This document shows positions 27,447-36,626 of a DNA stretch of 64,000 nucleotides, piece after piece; within the stretch, counting starts at the first letter, position 1, and each line of letters starts with the position of its first letter. Where the stretch lies: contig NZ_MKUD01000019.1 in assembly GCF_001898575.1 (NCBI RefSeq), positions 57,697 to 121,696 of the forward strand, given 5' to 3'. The notes beneath the pieces were generated by a model. The model did not search any database and was not told where the DNA came from. It was given only the letters and a program-made list of their open reading frames with translations. The position numbers and the translations under genes are program-made. Source of the DNA: Spirosoma sp. 48-14 (GTDB taxonomy: Bacteria; Bacteroidota; Bacteroidia; Cytophagales; Spirosomataceae).

Positions 27447-28010
27447 ATGAAATCTCATATTGGTCCAGCCATCCGACTCACGGTGGTCATGCTGGTTTTA
27501 TTAGCGGTTATTTATCCGTTGGTCGTCGCAGGCATTGCTAAATTAGCCCCTGGTGGTGGTAAAGGCGAAACGGTTACCGTGAATGGTAAGGTAGTCGGCT
27601 ATAAGCTGATCGGGCAGAAATTCACTGAAGATCGTTATTTCAACAGTCGCCCCTCGGCGGTAGAGTACAATGCTGCTGGTTCGGCAGGCTCAAACAAAGG
27701 CCCATCGAACCCCGACTACCTGAAATCCGTTCAGGCCCGCATCGATACGTTTCTGGTACACAATCCTGGTGTACAAAAAGACGCCATTCCGGCTGAGCTG
27801 GTAACGGCTTCCGGTTCAGGGCTTGACCCAGATTTATCGCCAGCAGGGGCTAAAATTCAGATCGCCCGTATTGCCCGCGTGCGGAGTCTTTCGGCCGAAC
27901 GACTGAATCAGTTGGTCGATGATCATACCGAAGGCCCTTTGCTGGGTTTATTTGGCCCTGCCAAAGTGAATGTGTTGGCCCTGAACGTAGCTCTTGACCA
28001 GTTAAAGTAA
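27447..28010 (+). CDS. kdpC: K+-transporting ATPase subunit C
   Basis: 187 residues, the usual size. One N-terminal membrane helix (IRLTVVMLVLLAVIYPLVVAGIA) is followed by the family blocks GQKFTEDRYFNSRPSAV, GSNKGPSNPDYL, PAELVTASGSGLDPDLSP and FGPAKVNVLALNVALD. KdpC stabilises the complex and supports ATP binding. Confidence 0.97.
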   Translation: MKSHIGPAIRLTVVMLVLLAVIYPLVVAGIAKLAPGGGKGETVTVNGKVVGYKLIGQKFTEDRYFNSRPSAVEYNAAGSAGSNKGPSNPDYLKSVQARIDTFLVHNPGVQKDAIPAELVTASGSGLDPDLSPAGAKIQIARIARVRSLSAERLNQLVDDHTEGPLLGLFGPAKVNVLALNVALDQLK

Positions 28011-28065
28011 TCCAGACCGGCTTGTTCCGGGGAACCGGATGAGCCGGTTCTTCCGACGAACGAGT

Positions 28066-29766
28066 ATGTATTATCAACTGTTGGGGCTGACCCTGCTGTT
28101 CGTATTTGCCGCTGGTCTGGCCGTTCTGATGGGTCGGTACATGAGTCGGGTCTTTAGAGGCCAGCCTACGGCGCTCGATGTGTTGACCCCTGTTGAGCGG
28201 TGTATCTATCGGGCTGGGGGCATCGATCCGTATCAGTCGATGACCTGGCAGCAATATGCCCTCTCGCTTTTAACGATCAACAGCATCTGGCTTGCTTATG
28301 CGCTCCTGGCCTTACGAACGCAGGCTTCGATACCTTTCTGGAACCAGGGGGGTATACCCTCCATGGACTGGTCACTGGCCATCAATACGGCCATTAGCTT
28401 TCTGACAAGCACAAATCTTCAGCACTACTCCGGTGAAAGCGGTGCCACCTACTTCACCCAGATGGCCGTACTGACTTTTTTGCAGTTTGTCTCGGCAGCC
28501 ACCAGTTTAGCCGTCGGGGTAGCAGTCGTCCGTTCGTTACAGGCCAAAACGAGTTCAAACGTAGGCAACTTCTACCAGGATTTTGTGCTATCGATTACGC
28601 GGGTATTTCTGCCCCTGTCGGTTCTGGGTGCGGTATGGCTACTGCTACGTGGGGTTCCCATGACATTTCAGCCCTACACCCTCATTCATACGCTGGAGGG
28701 CGTTGAGCAGACGGTAGCCACAGGCCCCGTAGCTGCCATGATTCCCATCAAACACCTGGGTTCGAACGGTGGCGGCTTTTTTGGAACCAACACGGCCCAT
28801 CCGTTCGAAAACCCGGACATGGTGAGTTATGGCATAAACCTGATCAATGTGCTGCTCCTGCCCATCGCTTTTGTGGTCTTCGTCGGCTACTTCCTGCATC
28901 GAAAAAAGCTGGCCTGGCTGCTGTTTACCATTATGACGGGTTGCTGGCTGGCGCTTACGCTACCCATCATTCAACAGGAACTGACGGGCAACACCGCCGT
29001 TTCGTTGCTGGGGGTCGATCAGTCGATGGGGAATCTGGAAGGCAAGGAAATGCGATTTGGCACCCTGGGGTCAGCTTTCTGGTGCGGTGTGAATGTAGTA
29101 ATACCGGCCGGAACGCTCACATCCATGCATGACAGCTACACTCCTCTGGCCAGTCTGTTCATGCTGCTGGGTATGCAGGTCGATGCCTTTTACGGTGGTG
29201 TTGGAACGGGTTTTCTGTACATGTTTCTCTACCTCATCATCGCTATTTTTATTGGCAGCCTGATGATTGGGCGAACCCCCGAACTACTGGGCAAAAAAGT
29301 AGGTATTCCCGAAATCCAGGTAGCCGCTCTGATTATGGTCATTATGCCCCTCCTGTATCTGGGTGCCACCGCCATAGCAGTCGCCATTCAACAGGCGAAT
29401 CCCGATATAGGCTGGTTAAGCAATCCTGGCTTTCACGGATTCACGACCATTCTGTACGAATATGTGTCGTCGGTGGCCGGGAATGGTTCTGGCTTTGAAG
29501 GGCTGGCCGATAACACTCCGTTCTGGAATTTAACCACCAGCTTTGTTATGTTCATGGGGCGATTTATTCCCCTGATCGGCCCACTGGCCATCGCAGGCAG
29601 TTTATACAGAAAGCAGTATACACCCCCATCAGCCGGTGTGCTGCCCACTGAATCCGTTACATTTGGCATCCTGGTAACGGCCGTTGTGCTGATCATCGGC
29701 GCGCTCTGTACCTTTCCTGCTCTGGCGCTCGGGCCCATTGCAGAGTATGTATCCCAGGCTAAATAG
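28066..29766 (+). CDS. Second K+-transporting ATPase subunit A
   Basis: 566 residues from ATG 28066, which aligns with the first copy; ATG 28039 would put the start inside a GC-rich hairpin (ACCGGCT near 28017 with AGCCGGT near 28048). It is a full KdpA paralogue of the gene at 23500-25215, with all four pore loops: STNLQHYSGESG, GSNGGGFFGTNTAHPFENP, GTLTSMHDSYTPL and VAGNGSGFEGLADN. Many positions between the loops differ, so it is an old duplication rather than a recent tandem copy. It could replace the first KdpA in the complex with other affinity or ion choice. No second kdpB or kdpC follows. Confidence 0.92.
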   Translation: MYYQLLGLTLLFVFAAGLAVLMGRYMSRVFRGQPTALDVLTPVERCIYRAGGIDPYQSMTWQQYALSLLTINSIWLAYALLALRTQASIPFWNQGGIPSMDWSLAINTAISFLTSTNLQHYSGESGATYFTQMAVLTFLQFVSAATSLAVGVAVVRSLQAKTSSNVGNFYQDFVLSITRVFLPLSVLGAVWLLLRGVPMTFQPYTLIHTLEGVEQTVATGPVAAMIPIKHLGSNGGGFFGTNTAHPFENPDMVSYGINLINVLLLPIAFVVFVGYFLHRKKLAWLLFTIMTGCWLALTLPIIQQELTGNTAVSLLGVDQSMGNLEGKEMRFGTLGSAFWCGVNVVIPAGTLTSMHDSYTPLASLFMLLGMQVDAFYGGVGTGFLYMFLYLIIAIFIGSLMIGRTPELLGKKVGIPEIQVAALIMVIMPLLYLGATAIAVAIQQANPDIGWLSNPGFHGFTTILYEYVSSVAGNGSGFEGLADNTPFWNLTTSFVMFMGRFIPLIGPLAIAGSLYRKQYTPPSAGVLPTESVTFGILVTAVVLIIGALCTFPALALGPIAEYVSQAK

Positions 29767-29860
29767 CCCAGGAATAACACGTTTCCCGGCAGCCCGCTTT
29801 TTCCGCTGTCATTTTTAAAAGTACAACAACCACAGACCGACTCATCGGTCAAACACAGTC

Positions 29861-31048
29861 ATGAACCTAGTTTTAAGTACCATTTTCGCAGTATCGGTCG
29901 TATCCAGTTCGTCCTTTGGTCAAACCACCGACACGACTCAACACGCTATTCAACCAGGAACTTCATCAACCGACTCCACCAAAAGCCCATCAGCACCCGA
30001 CCTGTCCGTCCATTCTTCCGGCTCTGGACTGACGTTAACGGGCTATGTAGAAGCGTATTACACCCACGACTTTACTGCCCCCAAAACGACCCAGGAACGA
30101 CCCGGTTTTCTGTACAATCACAAACGAAACCGGGAGGTGAACATCAATCTGGCGTATTTGAAAGGAGCCTATTCAACTGATCGGCTCCGGGCAAACCTTG
30201 CCCTTCAGGTTGGCACATATGCTCAGTACAACTACGCAGCCGAACAGGGTCTGCTGAAAAATATCCTGGAGGCCAACGCTGGGGTCAAGCTCAGTAAATC
30301 CCGCGACCTGTGGCTGGATGCGGGTATTTTCACCTCGCACATTGGCTTTGAAAGTGCTATTTCGAAGGACTGCTGGACGCTTACCCGTAGCCTGCTAGCC
30401 GAAAATTCGCCTTACTATCTGTCGGGAGCCAAGCTCACCTACACGACACCCAACGGCAAATGGGTACTTCTTGGATCGGTCCTGAATGGCTGGCAGCGGA
30501 TTGCCAAATTACCTGGCTATAGTGGTCCATCGTTTAGCACCCAGGTCCAGTTTAAACCATCGGATAAGGTAACCCTGAACTGGAGCACCTTTATTGGCTC
30601 CGATCGGCCCGACTCCCTGAAACAGGGGCGATTCTTCAATAACTTCTATGCCATTATCAACCCAGCCGGTAAAGTGGGCGTAATTCTGGGCTTCGATATC
30701 GGTGCCGACCGCAAACCCATCGGCCCCGGCGACCGTCGGATTGGTACAGGCAGCTATGTCTGGTATTCCCCGGTTGTTATTGCTCGTGTAGCTACCAGTG
30801 CCAAAAGCTACCTGGCTGGCCGTATCGAATACTATGCTGACCAGAATGGGGTCATTATCAGCACCGGAACTCCCAACGGATTTCAAACCATAGGGTATTC
30901 TCTGAATTATGATTATGCCATTATGCCCAACGCGCTGGTTCGTATCGAAGGCAAGATGTACGACAGTAAGGATGCGATCTTCGAGACGGCTACCGGATTC
31001 AGTAAAACAAATTCCTCACTAACAACCAGTCTGGCCATCAGTTTCTAA
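29861..31048 (+). CDS. Outer-membrane porin of the OmpL-like (Bbp2) type
   Basis: 395 residues. A signal peptide ends near SFGQ (residue 21), then a Ser/Thr/Pro-rich linker of ~35 residues, then a beta-barrel starting LTLTGYVEAYYTHDF with alternating hydrophobic strands and a terminal aromatic residue (LTTSLAISF, final Phe), as barrel proteins have. I place it in the 'putative beta-barrel porin-2, OmpL-like' family. Its place inside the kdp operon suggests it lets K+ through the outer membrane; that link is inference. Confidence 0.75.
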   Translation: MNLVLSTIFAVSVVSSSSFGQTTDTTQHAIQPGTSSTDSTKSPSAPDLSVHSSGSGLTLTGYVEAYYTHDFTAPKTTQERPGFLYNHKRNREVNINLAYLKGAYSTDRLRANLALQVGTYAQYNYAAEQGLLKNILEANAGVKLSKSRDLWLDAGIFTSHIGFESAISKDCWTLTRSLLAENSPYYLSGAKLTYTTPNGKWVLLGSVLNGWQRIAKLPGYSGPSFSTQVQFKPSDKVTLNWSTFIGSDRPDSLKQGRFFNNFYAIINPAGKVGVILGFDIGADRKPIGPGDRRIGTGSYVWYSPVVIARVATSAKSYLAGRIEYYADQNGVIISTGTPNGFQTIGYSLNYDYAIMPNALVRIEGKMYDSKDAIFETATGFSKTNSSLTTSLAISF

Positions 31049-31102
31049 TCCCGCCCCTAGTCGGGTAACAGCTGTTACCCGACCAGACCAGCCCCAAAGC
31101 CT

Positions 31103-32233
31103 ATGCAACCCAACGAACGCGATCAATCGGCCGAGCAGTTTCTTCGACTTATCCAGGAGTCGCGCCGGGGTAAGTTCAAGATTTATATTGGCATGAGTGC
31201 CGGTGTAGGCAAAAGCTATCGTATGCTTCAGGAAGCGCACACCTTATTACGCAATGGGATTGATGTAAAAATTGGCTTTATCGAAACCCACAATCGGGCC
31301 GAAACCCATGCGTTGATTGATGGCCTCCCCATCATTCCGCGCCGGAAGCTATTCTATAAAGGGCGCGAACTGGAAGAGATGGATGTTCAGGCGATTATCA
31401 ACAATCATCCCGAGCTGGCGATTGTCGATGAATTGGCCCATACGAATATTCCAGGCTCCAAGAACGAAAAACGCTGGCAAGACGTACTCGAGATTCTGGA
31501 TGCGGGTATCAACGTGATCAGTGCCGTGAATATTCAGCACATTGAAAGCTTATACGACGAAGTTCACGAGATCACTCATGTTGACGTAACCGAACGGGTT
31601 CCCGACCGGGTACTGCACCTGGCCGATGAAGTCGTCAACATCGACCTGACTGCCGATGAACTAATTACCCGACTGAAAGAAGGAAAAATCTATGACAAGG
31701 CCAAAGTTCAGACTGCGCTGACGAACTTCTTTCAACCAGAGAAAATCCTGCAACTTCGCGAACTAGCCCTCCGCGAAGTCGCTACAGCTGTTGAACGGAA
31801 AATCGAAACATCCCTTCCGGCTAATATTCAGGCAAAGCCCGAGCGTTTTTTAGCCAGCATCAGTTCCAATGCGGATGTGGCCCGGAAGGTGATCCGAAAA
31901 ACGGCCCGGCTGGCCGCCTATTACAACTCACGCTGGTACGTGCTGTACGTACAGACACCTGCCGAATCGCCCGATCGGATTCGGCTCGATACGCAGCGAC
32001 ACCTCATCAACAACTTCAAACTAGCCACCGAACTGGGTGCTGAGGTCATTCAGGCGAAGGGCGATAATGTTGTCAACTGCATCATGGAAGAGGTTCAGAA
32101 ACGTAAGGTAACAACAGTCTGTATTGGTAAACCCCATTTTAATCTACTCCAGATTATTTTACGCACATTTGCTTTTAATCAGCTCTTAAACCGGCTTTCC
32201 GAATCAGACACGGACCTGGTTATTCTTTCGTAA
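31103..32233 (+). CDS. KdpD-type potassium sensor, N-terminal domains only
   Basis: 376 residues. The KdpD sensor domain (Walker A GMSAGVGKSY; LAIVDELAHTNIPGSKNEKRWQDVLEIL; AVNIQHIESL) occupies residues ~20-235, and a universal-stress-protein domain follows to the end (FLASISSNADVARKVIRKTARLA...VTTVCIGKP). The membrane helices and kinase core of full-length KdpD (about 890 residues) are absent. The histidine kinase begins three bases after the stop codon, so sensing and kinase parts are probably split over two proteins. Natural short KdpD forms are known in other bacteria. Confidence 0.9.
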   Translation: MQPNERDQSAEQFLRLIQESRRGKFKIYIGMSAGVGKSYRMLQEAHTLLRNGIDVKIGFIETHNRAETHALIDGLPIIPRRKLFYKGRELEEMDVQAIINNHPELAIVDELAHTNIPGSKNEKRWQDVLEILDAGINVISAVNIQHIESLYDEVHEITHVDVTERVPDRVLHLADEVVNIDLTADELITRLKEGKIYDKAKVQTALTNFFQPEKILQLRELALREVATAVERKIETSLPANIQAKPERFLASISSNADVARKVIRKTARLAAYYNSRWYVLYVQTPAESPDRIRLDTQRHLINNFKLATELGAEVIQAKGDNVVNCIMEEVQKRKVTTVCIGKPHFNLLQIILRTFAFNQLLNRLSESDTDLVILS

Positions 32234-32236
32234 CGT

Positions 32237-34018
32237 ATGACGCTCAGGGCCAAAATATCATTATCGCTAATCTTTCTGGTTAGCATTATCCTGCTACTGG
32301 GAGGATTGGGTGCTTTTTATCTGAATCGACTGTCGGAAGATTCACAGGCAATTTTGAAAGACAATTACATCTCGCTGGAGTTTGTCGGGAATATGCAGAA
32401 AGCCCTGACAGACCTCAGCGATCCCGATGCGCTGACGGATTTCGAAACCAACCTGAAAAAGCAGGAACGAAACGTAACAGAAGCCGGTGAACAACAGCCA
32501 ACGGCGGCCGTACGACGCGAGTTTACCCGGTTAAAGTCAGGGGCAACCGATGAGGCCACCCTGAACCGAATCCGTCAACACTTACTGGCTATTGATGACG
32601 TCAATCGGCAGGCAATCGTACGTAAAAGTAAAACCGCCGATCAAACCGCCAACGATGCGCTGGTGCTGCTGGGCTCGGTAGGTACGCTGTGCTTCCTGGT
32701 CATTTTTTCGTTTGTCATAAATATCCCCAGCTACATAGCCAATCCGCTCCGGGAGTTAACACGTGGTATCAAACAGATTGCCAGTCGAAATTTTGAGGAA
32801 CGCTTGCATTTTAAATCCAGTGATGAGTTTGGTGAACTGGCTCGCTCATTCAATTCAATGGCGCAGAAGCTCGATGAGTATGAGCATTCCAATCTGGCCA
32901 GGGTATTGTTTGAAAAAAAACGCATCGATACCCTGGTGGAACTGATGCCGGATGGCATCATTGGACTGGATCAGAAACGGCGGATTCTGTTCGTCAATCC
33001 CGTTGCCGAACGGTTGCTGGGCGTGGAGCGGTATCAGCTGATTGGCCAGTATGCCCCCGATGTAGCCACCACCAACGACTTGTTGCGAACGCTCATACAA
33101 GATCTTATGACGGATCAAACCGCAACCGATGATTCAGTTCCCACGCCTATTCCACTACCCGAAAGCGCCAATACGATCTTAAAAATTTATGATACCGGCT
33201 CAACCGGAAAAGGGAAGGAAAGTTATTTTACAAAACAGACCCATAAAGTAGTTGTAACCCCAACCGGCGAATCGCGCCCGATCCAGGCCGGCTATGTCAT
33301 TGTCCTTCAGAATGTTACATCATATAAAGAGCTGGACCTGGCTAAAACTAACTTTATCGCCACAATTTCGCACGAACTGAAAACACCGATTTCAGCGATC
33401 AAAATGAGCCTGAAACTCCTGCGCGATAAACGCCTGGGCGATCTCAATAGCGAACAGCAGGAAATGGTCACCCATGTCGAAGAAAACGCGGATCGTTTAC
33501 TTCGTCTGACGGGTGAAATTCTGAATATGGCTCAGGTGGAGTCAGGCCAGATCGAACTTCACATGCAGCCGGTTAAGCCGTTGGAAATGGTTCAGACAGC
33601 GATGGCAGCCCTCCGAACGCAGGCCGATCAAAAACAGATTCAGTTTTCGCTGTCGGCATCAGAGTATTTACCACTCGTCAAAGCAGATTTGGATAAAGCC
33701 TCGTGGGTCCTGATTAATTTTCTGTCGAATGCCATCCGATACAGTCCTGAACAAGCAACAATCGACATTGGAGTTAATCAACTGGACAACGAAGTGGAGT
33801 TCATGGTTCGGGATTATGGCCCAGGCTTACGGCCCGAACACCGCGATCGGGTGTTTGATCGGTATTTTAAAGCGCCCGGCCTCAACGGTCAAGTCAGCGG
33901 TACAGGGCTAGGTCTGGCCATTTCCAGAGAATTCATTCAATCGATGGGTGGTCAGATTGGTATCCATACCGATGTTGAACCAGGGGCCGCTTTTTTCTTT
34001 CGGCTCAACGCTTCGTAA
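32237..34018 (+). CDS. Membrane histidine kinase with HAMP and PAS, kdp-linked
   Basis: 593 residues. Membrane helix 8-30, a periplasmic domain to ~150, a second helix ~150-172, HAMP (PLRELTRGIKQIASRNFEERL), PAS at about 230-345, HisKA with His379 in ATISHELKTPISAI, and HATPase motifs (NFLSNAIRYSP, DYGPGL, GTGLGLAIS). It overlaps nothing but follows the KdpD-like gene by three bases, so they are very likely translated together. No response regulator is next to it; its KdpE-like partner must be elsewhere. Confidence 0.93.
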   Translation: MTLRAKISLSLIFLVSIILLLGGLGAFYLNRLSEDSQAILKDNYISLEFVGNMQKALTDLSDPDALTDFETNLKKQERNVTEAGEQQPTAAVRREFTRLKSGATDEATLNRIRQHLLAIDDVNRQAIVRKSKTADQTANDALVLLGSVGTLCFLVIFSFVINIPSYIANPLRELTRGIKQIASRNFEERLHFKSSDEFGELARSFNSMAQKLDEYEHSNLARVLFEKKRIDTLVELMPDGIIGLDQKRRILFVNPVAERLLGVERYQLIGQYAPDVATTNDLLRTLIQDLMTDQTATDDSVPTPIPLPESANTILKIYDTGSTGKGKESYFTKQTHKVVVTPTGESRPIQAGYVIVLQNVTSYKELDLAKTNFIATISHELKTPISAIKMSLKLLRDKRLGDLNSEQQEMVTHVEENADRLLRLTGEILNMAQVESGQIELHMQPVKPLEMVQTAMAALRTQADQKQIQFSLSASEYLPLVKADLDKASWVLINFLSNAIRYSPEQATIDIGVNQLDNEVEFMVRDYGPGLRPEHRDRVFDRYFKAPGLNGQVSGTGLGLAISREFIQSMGGQIGIHTDVEPGAAFFFRLNAS

Positions 34019-34386
34019 TCTATTCGGTACACAGAACCACAGGCCGAGGCCCGGCCCATTCCCACTCAGCCACGCTGTATATTTATCAGCCACCCAGAAA
34101 GGCTGGCCGGTTCTTCGGCATATGCCTGATAAAACCATGGCCCCATTGTATTAAGGGAAACCAACTAGTCTCACATGAATGAAAAAAAGCAGACCAAAAT
34201 ACTTAGTCTGCTTTTATTGATGTTGTATGTCTATATTCTACTTGTAGTAAAAGAGCAAATACCGTGTCATAGTTGCCTCGCTTTTTACTGTATATTACGA
34301 ATGAGCTATTTAATAACACCAACTGACAGTTAAGCTATATGTAACTGCAAATTTCTCGCTAATCGTGGGAACATAAAAAATTAACG
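34019..34386. other. Intergenic gap after the kdp operon
   Basis: 368 nt between convergent operons. Apart from the terminator at 34185-34215 I see only AT-rich sequence without credible genes. Confidence 0.6.
34185..34215. terminator. Terminator between kdp operon and sugar operon
   Basis: AAAAGCAGAC (34185-34194) and GTCTGCTTTT (34206-34215) pair perfectly around 11 nt, with T-rich sequence on the right and A-rich on the left; usable from both sides. Confidence 0.7.
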
Positions 34387-34734
34387 CTAAACGTCTTTTT
34401 CAAACTGAAAGATCTGATCCATCAGCACCCATTTTTCGCCGTCTTGCGCCCAGGGTAAAGGCTGCTGAAACCGCCACATCAGTCGTTCCCATTCCTGCAC
34501 ATGCGGATTGTCAGCGTCTAGTTCCCGTTTCTTTTCGAAGCTAAATGCATCATCCGTTTCCAGTATCATAAACATCCGGTTGCCCGTTCGGTATATCTGA
34601 AGATCCTGAATACCGGCTTTCAGATCATTAGCCCGCACTTCTGGCCAACCACTCCCTTTCGCATGCCACTGTTCATATTCTTTAATCAACTCAGGATCGT
34701 CTTTAAGGTCGAGAGCCAGACAAAATCGTTGCAT
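34387..34734 (-). CDS. L-rhamnose mutarotase family protein (DUF718)
   Basis: 115 residues, a little longer than E. coli RhaM (104). The fold's landmarks are MQRFCLALDLKDDPELIKEYEQWH (conserved His in the Y-x-x-x-H turn), GWPEV, LQIYRTGNRMFMILETDD and the end W-R-F-QQPLPWA. RhaM-type dimers speed the exchange between alpha and beta forms of deoxyhexoses. It is the last gene of a leftward operon whose other members fit oxidation of an L-sugar, so the substrate may be L-fucose or L-rhamnose. Confidence 0.8.
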   Translation of the reverse strand: MQRFCLALDLKDDPELIKEYEQWHAKGSGWPEVRANDLKAGIQDLQIYRTGNRMFMILETDDAFSFEKKRELDADNPHVQEWERLMWRFQQPLPWAQDGEKWVLMDQIFQFEKDV

Positions 34735-34776
34735 AAGCTTGCTATTAAATCGAAAACTTGTTTGATAAAGAGCGAA

Positions 34777-35589
34777 TTAGCCAAAGTAGGCCTTGTATGA
34801 CTGAATGGTTTGCCGGGCAGCCTGGTCAGGGTCTGGAAAAGGAAACGCTTCAGCCGAAATATACCCCGTATACCCAATCTCTTTGAGGGCGGTGGCCACT
34901 TCGTCCATAGCCGTATGCCCTAATCCTATAGGTCGTCGGTTGCTATCGGCAAAATGAACATGGCCGATAGACGCGCCCGCTGCGCGAATGCTCTCAGGGA
35001 GCGACTGTTCTTCAATGTTCATGTGAAACAAATCGGCCAGCAATACCACCTGGCTCGTCTGCAGCGAGCGGATAAACTCAGCCCCAGTGCTGAGGTCATT
35101 GATCAGGTTGGTTTCGTAGCGGTTCAACGGTTCATAAATCAGCTTCACGCCCAGTGTTTCAGCATGATTTCCTAGCGTATTCAACCCATCGGCCAGCCAC
35201 TGCATCGCCTGCTCTTTCTCTACGCCCGGTACTACGTTTCCCTGCATAGAGCCGATAATAGCCGGGGCACCGACAGTTGCTCCGAACGACATCATAGCGG
35301 CAATGAAAGCCACTGCCTGAGTACGAATTTGTGGATCGGGGTCGGTCAGTGTTAATCCGTGTAATACTTTTCCGGCTCCTGTTCCTACAGCCGCTACTTT
35401 CAGTCCAAATTGATTCATCAACTCCGTTAACTGGCTTGAGCTAACGGTATCGGCAGCGGGTGTAAATAACTCAACAGCATCGAAACCCAGAGCAGCCGCT
35501 TTGGCCATACTCGTTTCCAGGTCATTCCAGTAAATCCAGGGGCCCGTTTTGATAGAAGGCACCAGCGCAATCGTTACACAGGATTTCAT
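34777..35589 (-). CDS. Sugar isomerase/epimerase, xylose-isomerase-like TIM barrel
   Basis: 270 residues, one AP-endonuclease-2 type TIM barrel. Metal-binding and catalytic positions are visible in KLIYEPLNRYETN (Glu), VVLLADLFHMNIEE (Asp, His), HVHFADSNRRPIGLGHTAMD and GYISAEAFPFPDPD (Glu). Closest in feel to hydroxypyruvate isomerase or D-tagatose 3-epimerase relatives; the substrate cannot be fixed. It overlaps the end of the upstream dehydrogenase gene by four bases (ATGA), so they are coupled. Confidence 0.82.
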   Translation of the reverse strand: MKSCVTIALVPSIKTGPWIYWNDLETSMAKAAALGFDAVELFTPAADTVSSSQLTELMNQFGLKVAAVGTGAGKVLHGLTLTDPDPQIRTQAVAFIAAMMSFGATVGAPAIIGSMQGNVVPGVEKEQAMQWLADGLNTLGNHAETLGVKLIYEPLNRYETNLINDLSTGAEFIRSLQTSQVVLLADLFHMNIEEQSLPESIRAAGASIGHVHFADSNRRPIGLGHTAMDEVATALKEIGYTGYISAEAFPFPDPDQAARQTIQSYKAYFG

Positions 35590-36626
35590 GAGTTGGTAAC
35601 GGGATCAAAATTGACCATAATTTTCGTGATTGGCCCTGGATTAGCCGACCATTCAGCTAGGGCAGCCCCTGCTTCATCCAGCGAAACCACCCGGCTAATC
35701 ACCGCATCGACCGGAAATTTACCCGCTTCCAGATACTCGATTACCTCCGGAAATTCGCCCAGGCAATTGCGAGAGCCCAAGATTTCAATCTCTTTTCGGA
35801 CAAACGTACCGGTGTTGTAATCGACGGGCTTTTTGGCATAGCCAATATAAACTACGCGCCCAGTATACGCCACTTCATCGACGGCGGCCCGATACGTAAC
35901 CGGATGCCCGACGGCTTCGATAATTACGTCAGGCCCATCTCCATCGGTGATTTCCTGCAGAGCCTCGTGCAGATCGACGCGGGTTGTATTGATGGTGTGA
36001 GCCGCTCCGGCCAGGCTGGCTGTTCGCATCTTAGCGTCGTCGATGTCGATGGCGATCACCTCAGCCCCTCGATGAACCGCAGCCGCTACAGCGCCCATGC
36101 CCACAATACCGCAACCAATAACGGCAACTTTCTCCCCTGCTACGACCCGGCCACGGCTCACGGCATGAAAGCCTACCGTAAGCGGCTCAACCAGTGCCAG
36201 TTCACGGGCCGACAAGGTAGCCGAACGATGCAGTTTTTGCCAGGGAACGCTAATAAAACGGGTCATTGCACCAGGTCGGCGAACACCCATCGTTTTGTTA
36301 TCCTGACAGGCATTGGGCCGACCTTTGCGACAAGAAAGACAAATCCCACAATTCAGATACGGATTTAAGGTAACCTGCATTCCAGGCTGAAACTGATCCG
36401 GCACCTGGCTACCTGTTTCCAGCACTGTAGCTCCCACTTCATGGCCCAGTACGTTCGGGTATTCCTGTAATTCGAACAACCCCCGAAAGCCGTTGAGATC
36501 GCCCCCGCAAAAACCAACCTTATTTACCTGTAACAGTACATCCTCCGGGCCGGGTGTGGGAATATCGATCTCGCGTATTTCGGTTTTTCCGGGTTCCACC
36601 AGAACCAGCGCTGGTTGTTTATTCAT
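35586..36626 (-). CDS. Zinc-dependent medium-chain alcohol/sugar dehydrogenase
   Basis: 346 residues from ATG 36626, which lies eight bases inside the end of the preceding reductase gene. Catalytic-zinc ligands are in VGFCGGDLNGF (Cys) and LGHEVG (His-Glu). The structural zinc comes from four cysteines in NCGICLSCRKGRPNAC. The NAD-binding Rossmann turn is VIGCGIVGMGAV. This type oxidises polyols or sugar acids, for example L-threonine, sorbitol or L-galactonate. In this operon it may oxidise an L-sugar acid after the aldo-keto reductase step. Confidence 0.87.
   Translation of the reverse strand: MNKQPALVLVEPGKTEIREIDIPTPGPEDVLLQVNKVGFCGGDLNGFRGLFELQEYPNVLGHEVGATVLETGSQVPDQFQPGMQVTLNPYLNCGICLSCRKGRPNACQDNKTMGVRRPGAMTRFISVPWQKLHRSATLSARELALVEPLTVGFHAVSRGRVVAGEKVAVIGCGIVGMGAVAAAVHRGAEVIAIDIDDAKMRTASLAGAAHTINTTRVDLHEALQEITDGDGPDVIIEAVGHPVTYRAAVDEVAYTGRVVYIGYAKKPVDYNTGTFVRKEIEILGSRNCLGEFPEVIEYLEAGKFPVDAVISRVVSLDEAGAALAEWSANPGPITKIMVNFDPVTNS

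Noticed and set aside
28039..28065. Upstream ATG for the second kdpA
   Set aside because: It adds nine residues (MSRFFRRTS) from within a GC-rich hairpin and does not align with the first KdpA.
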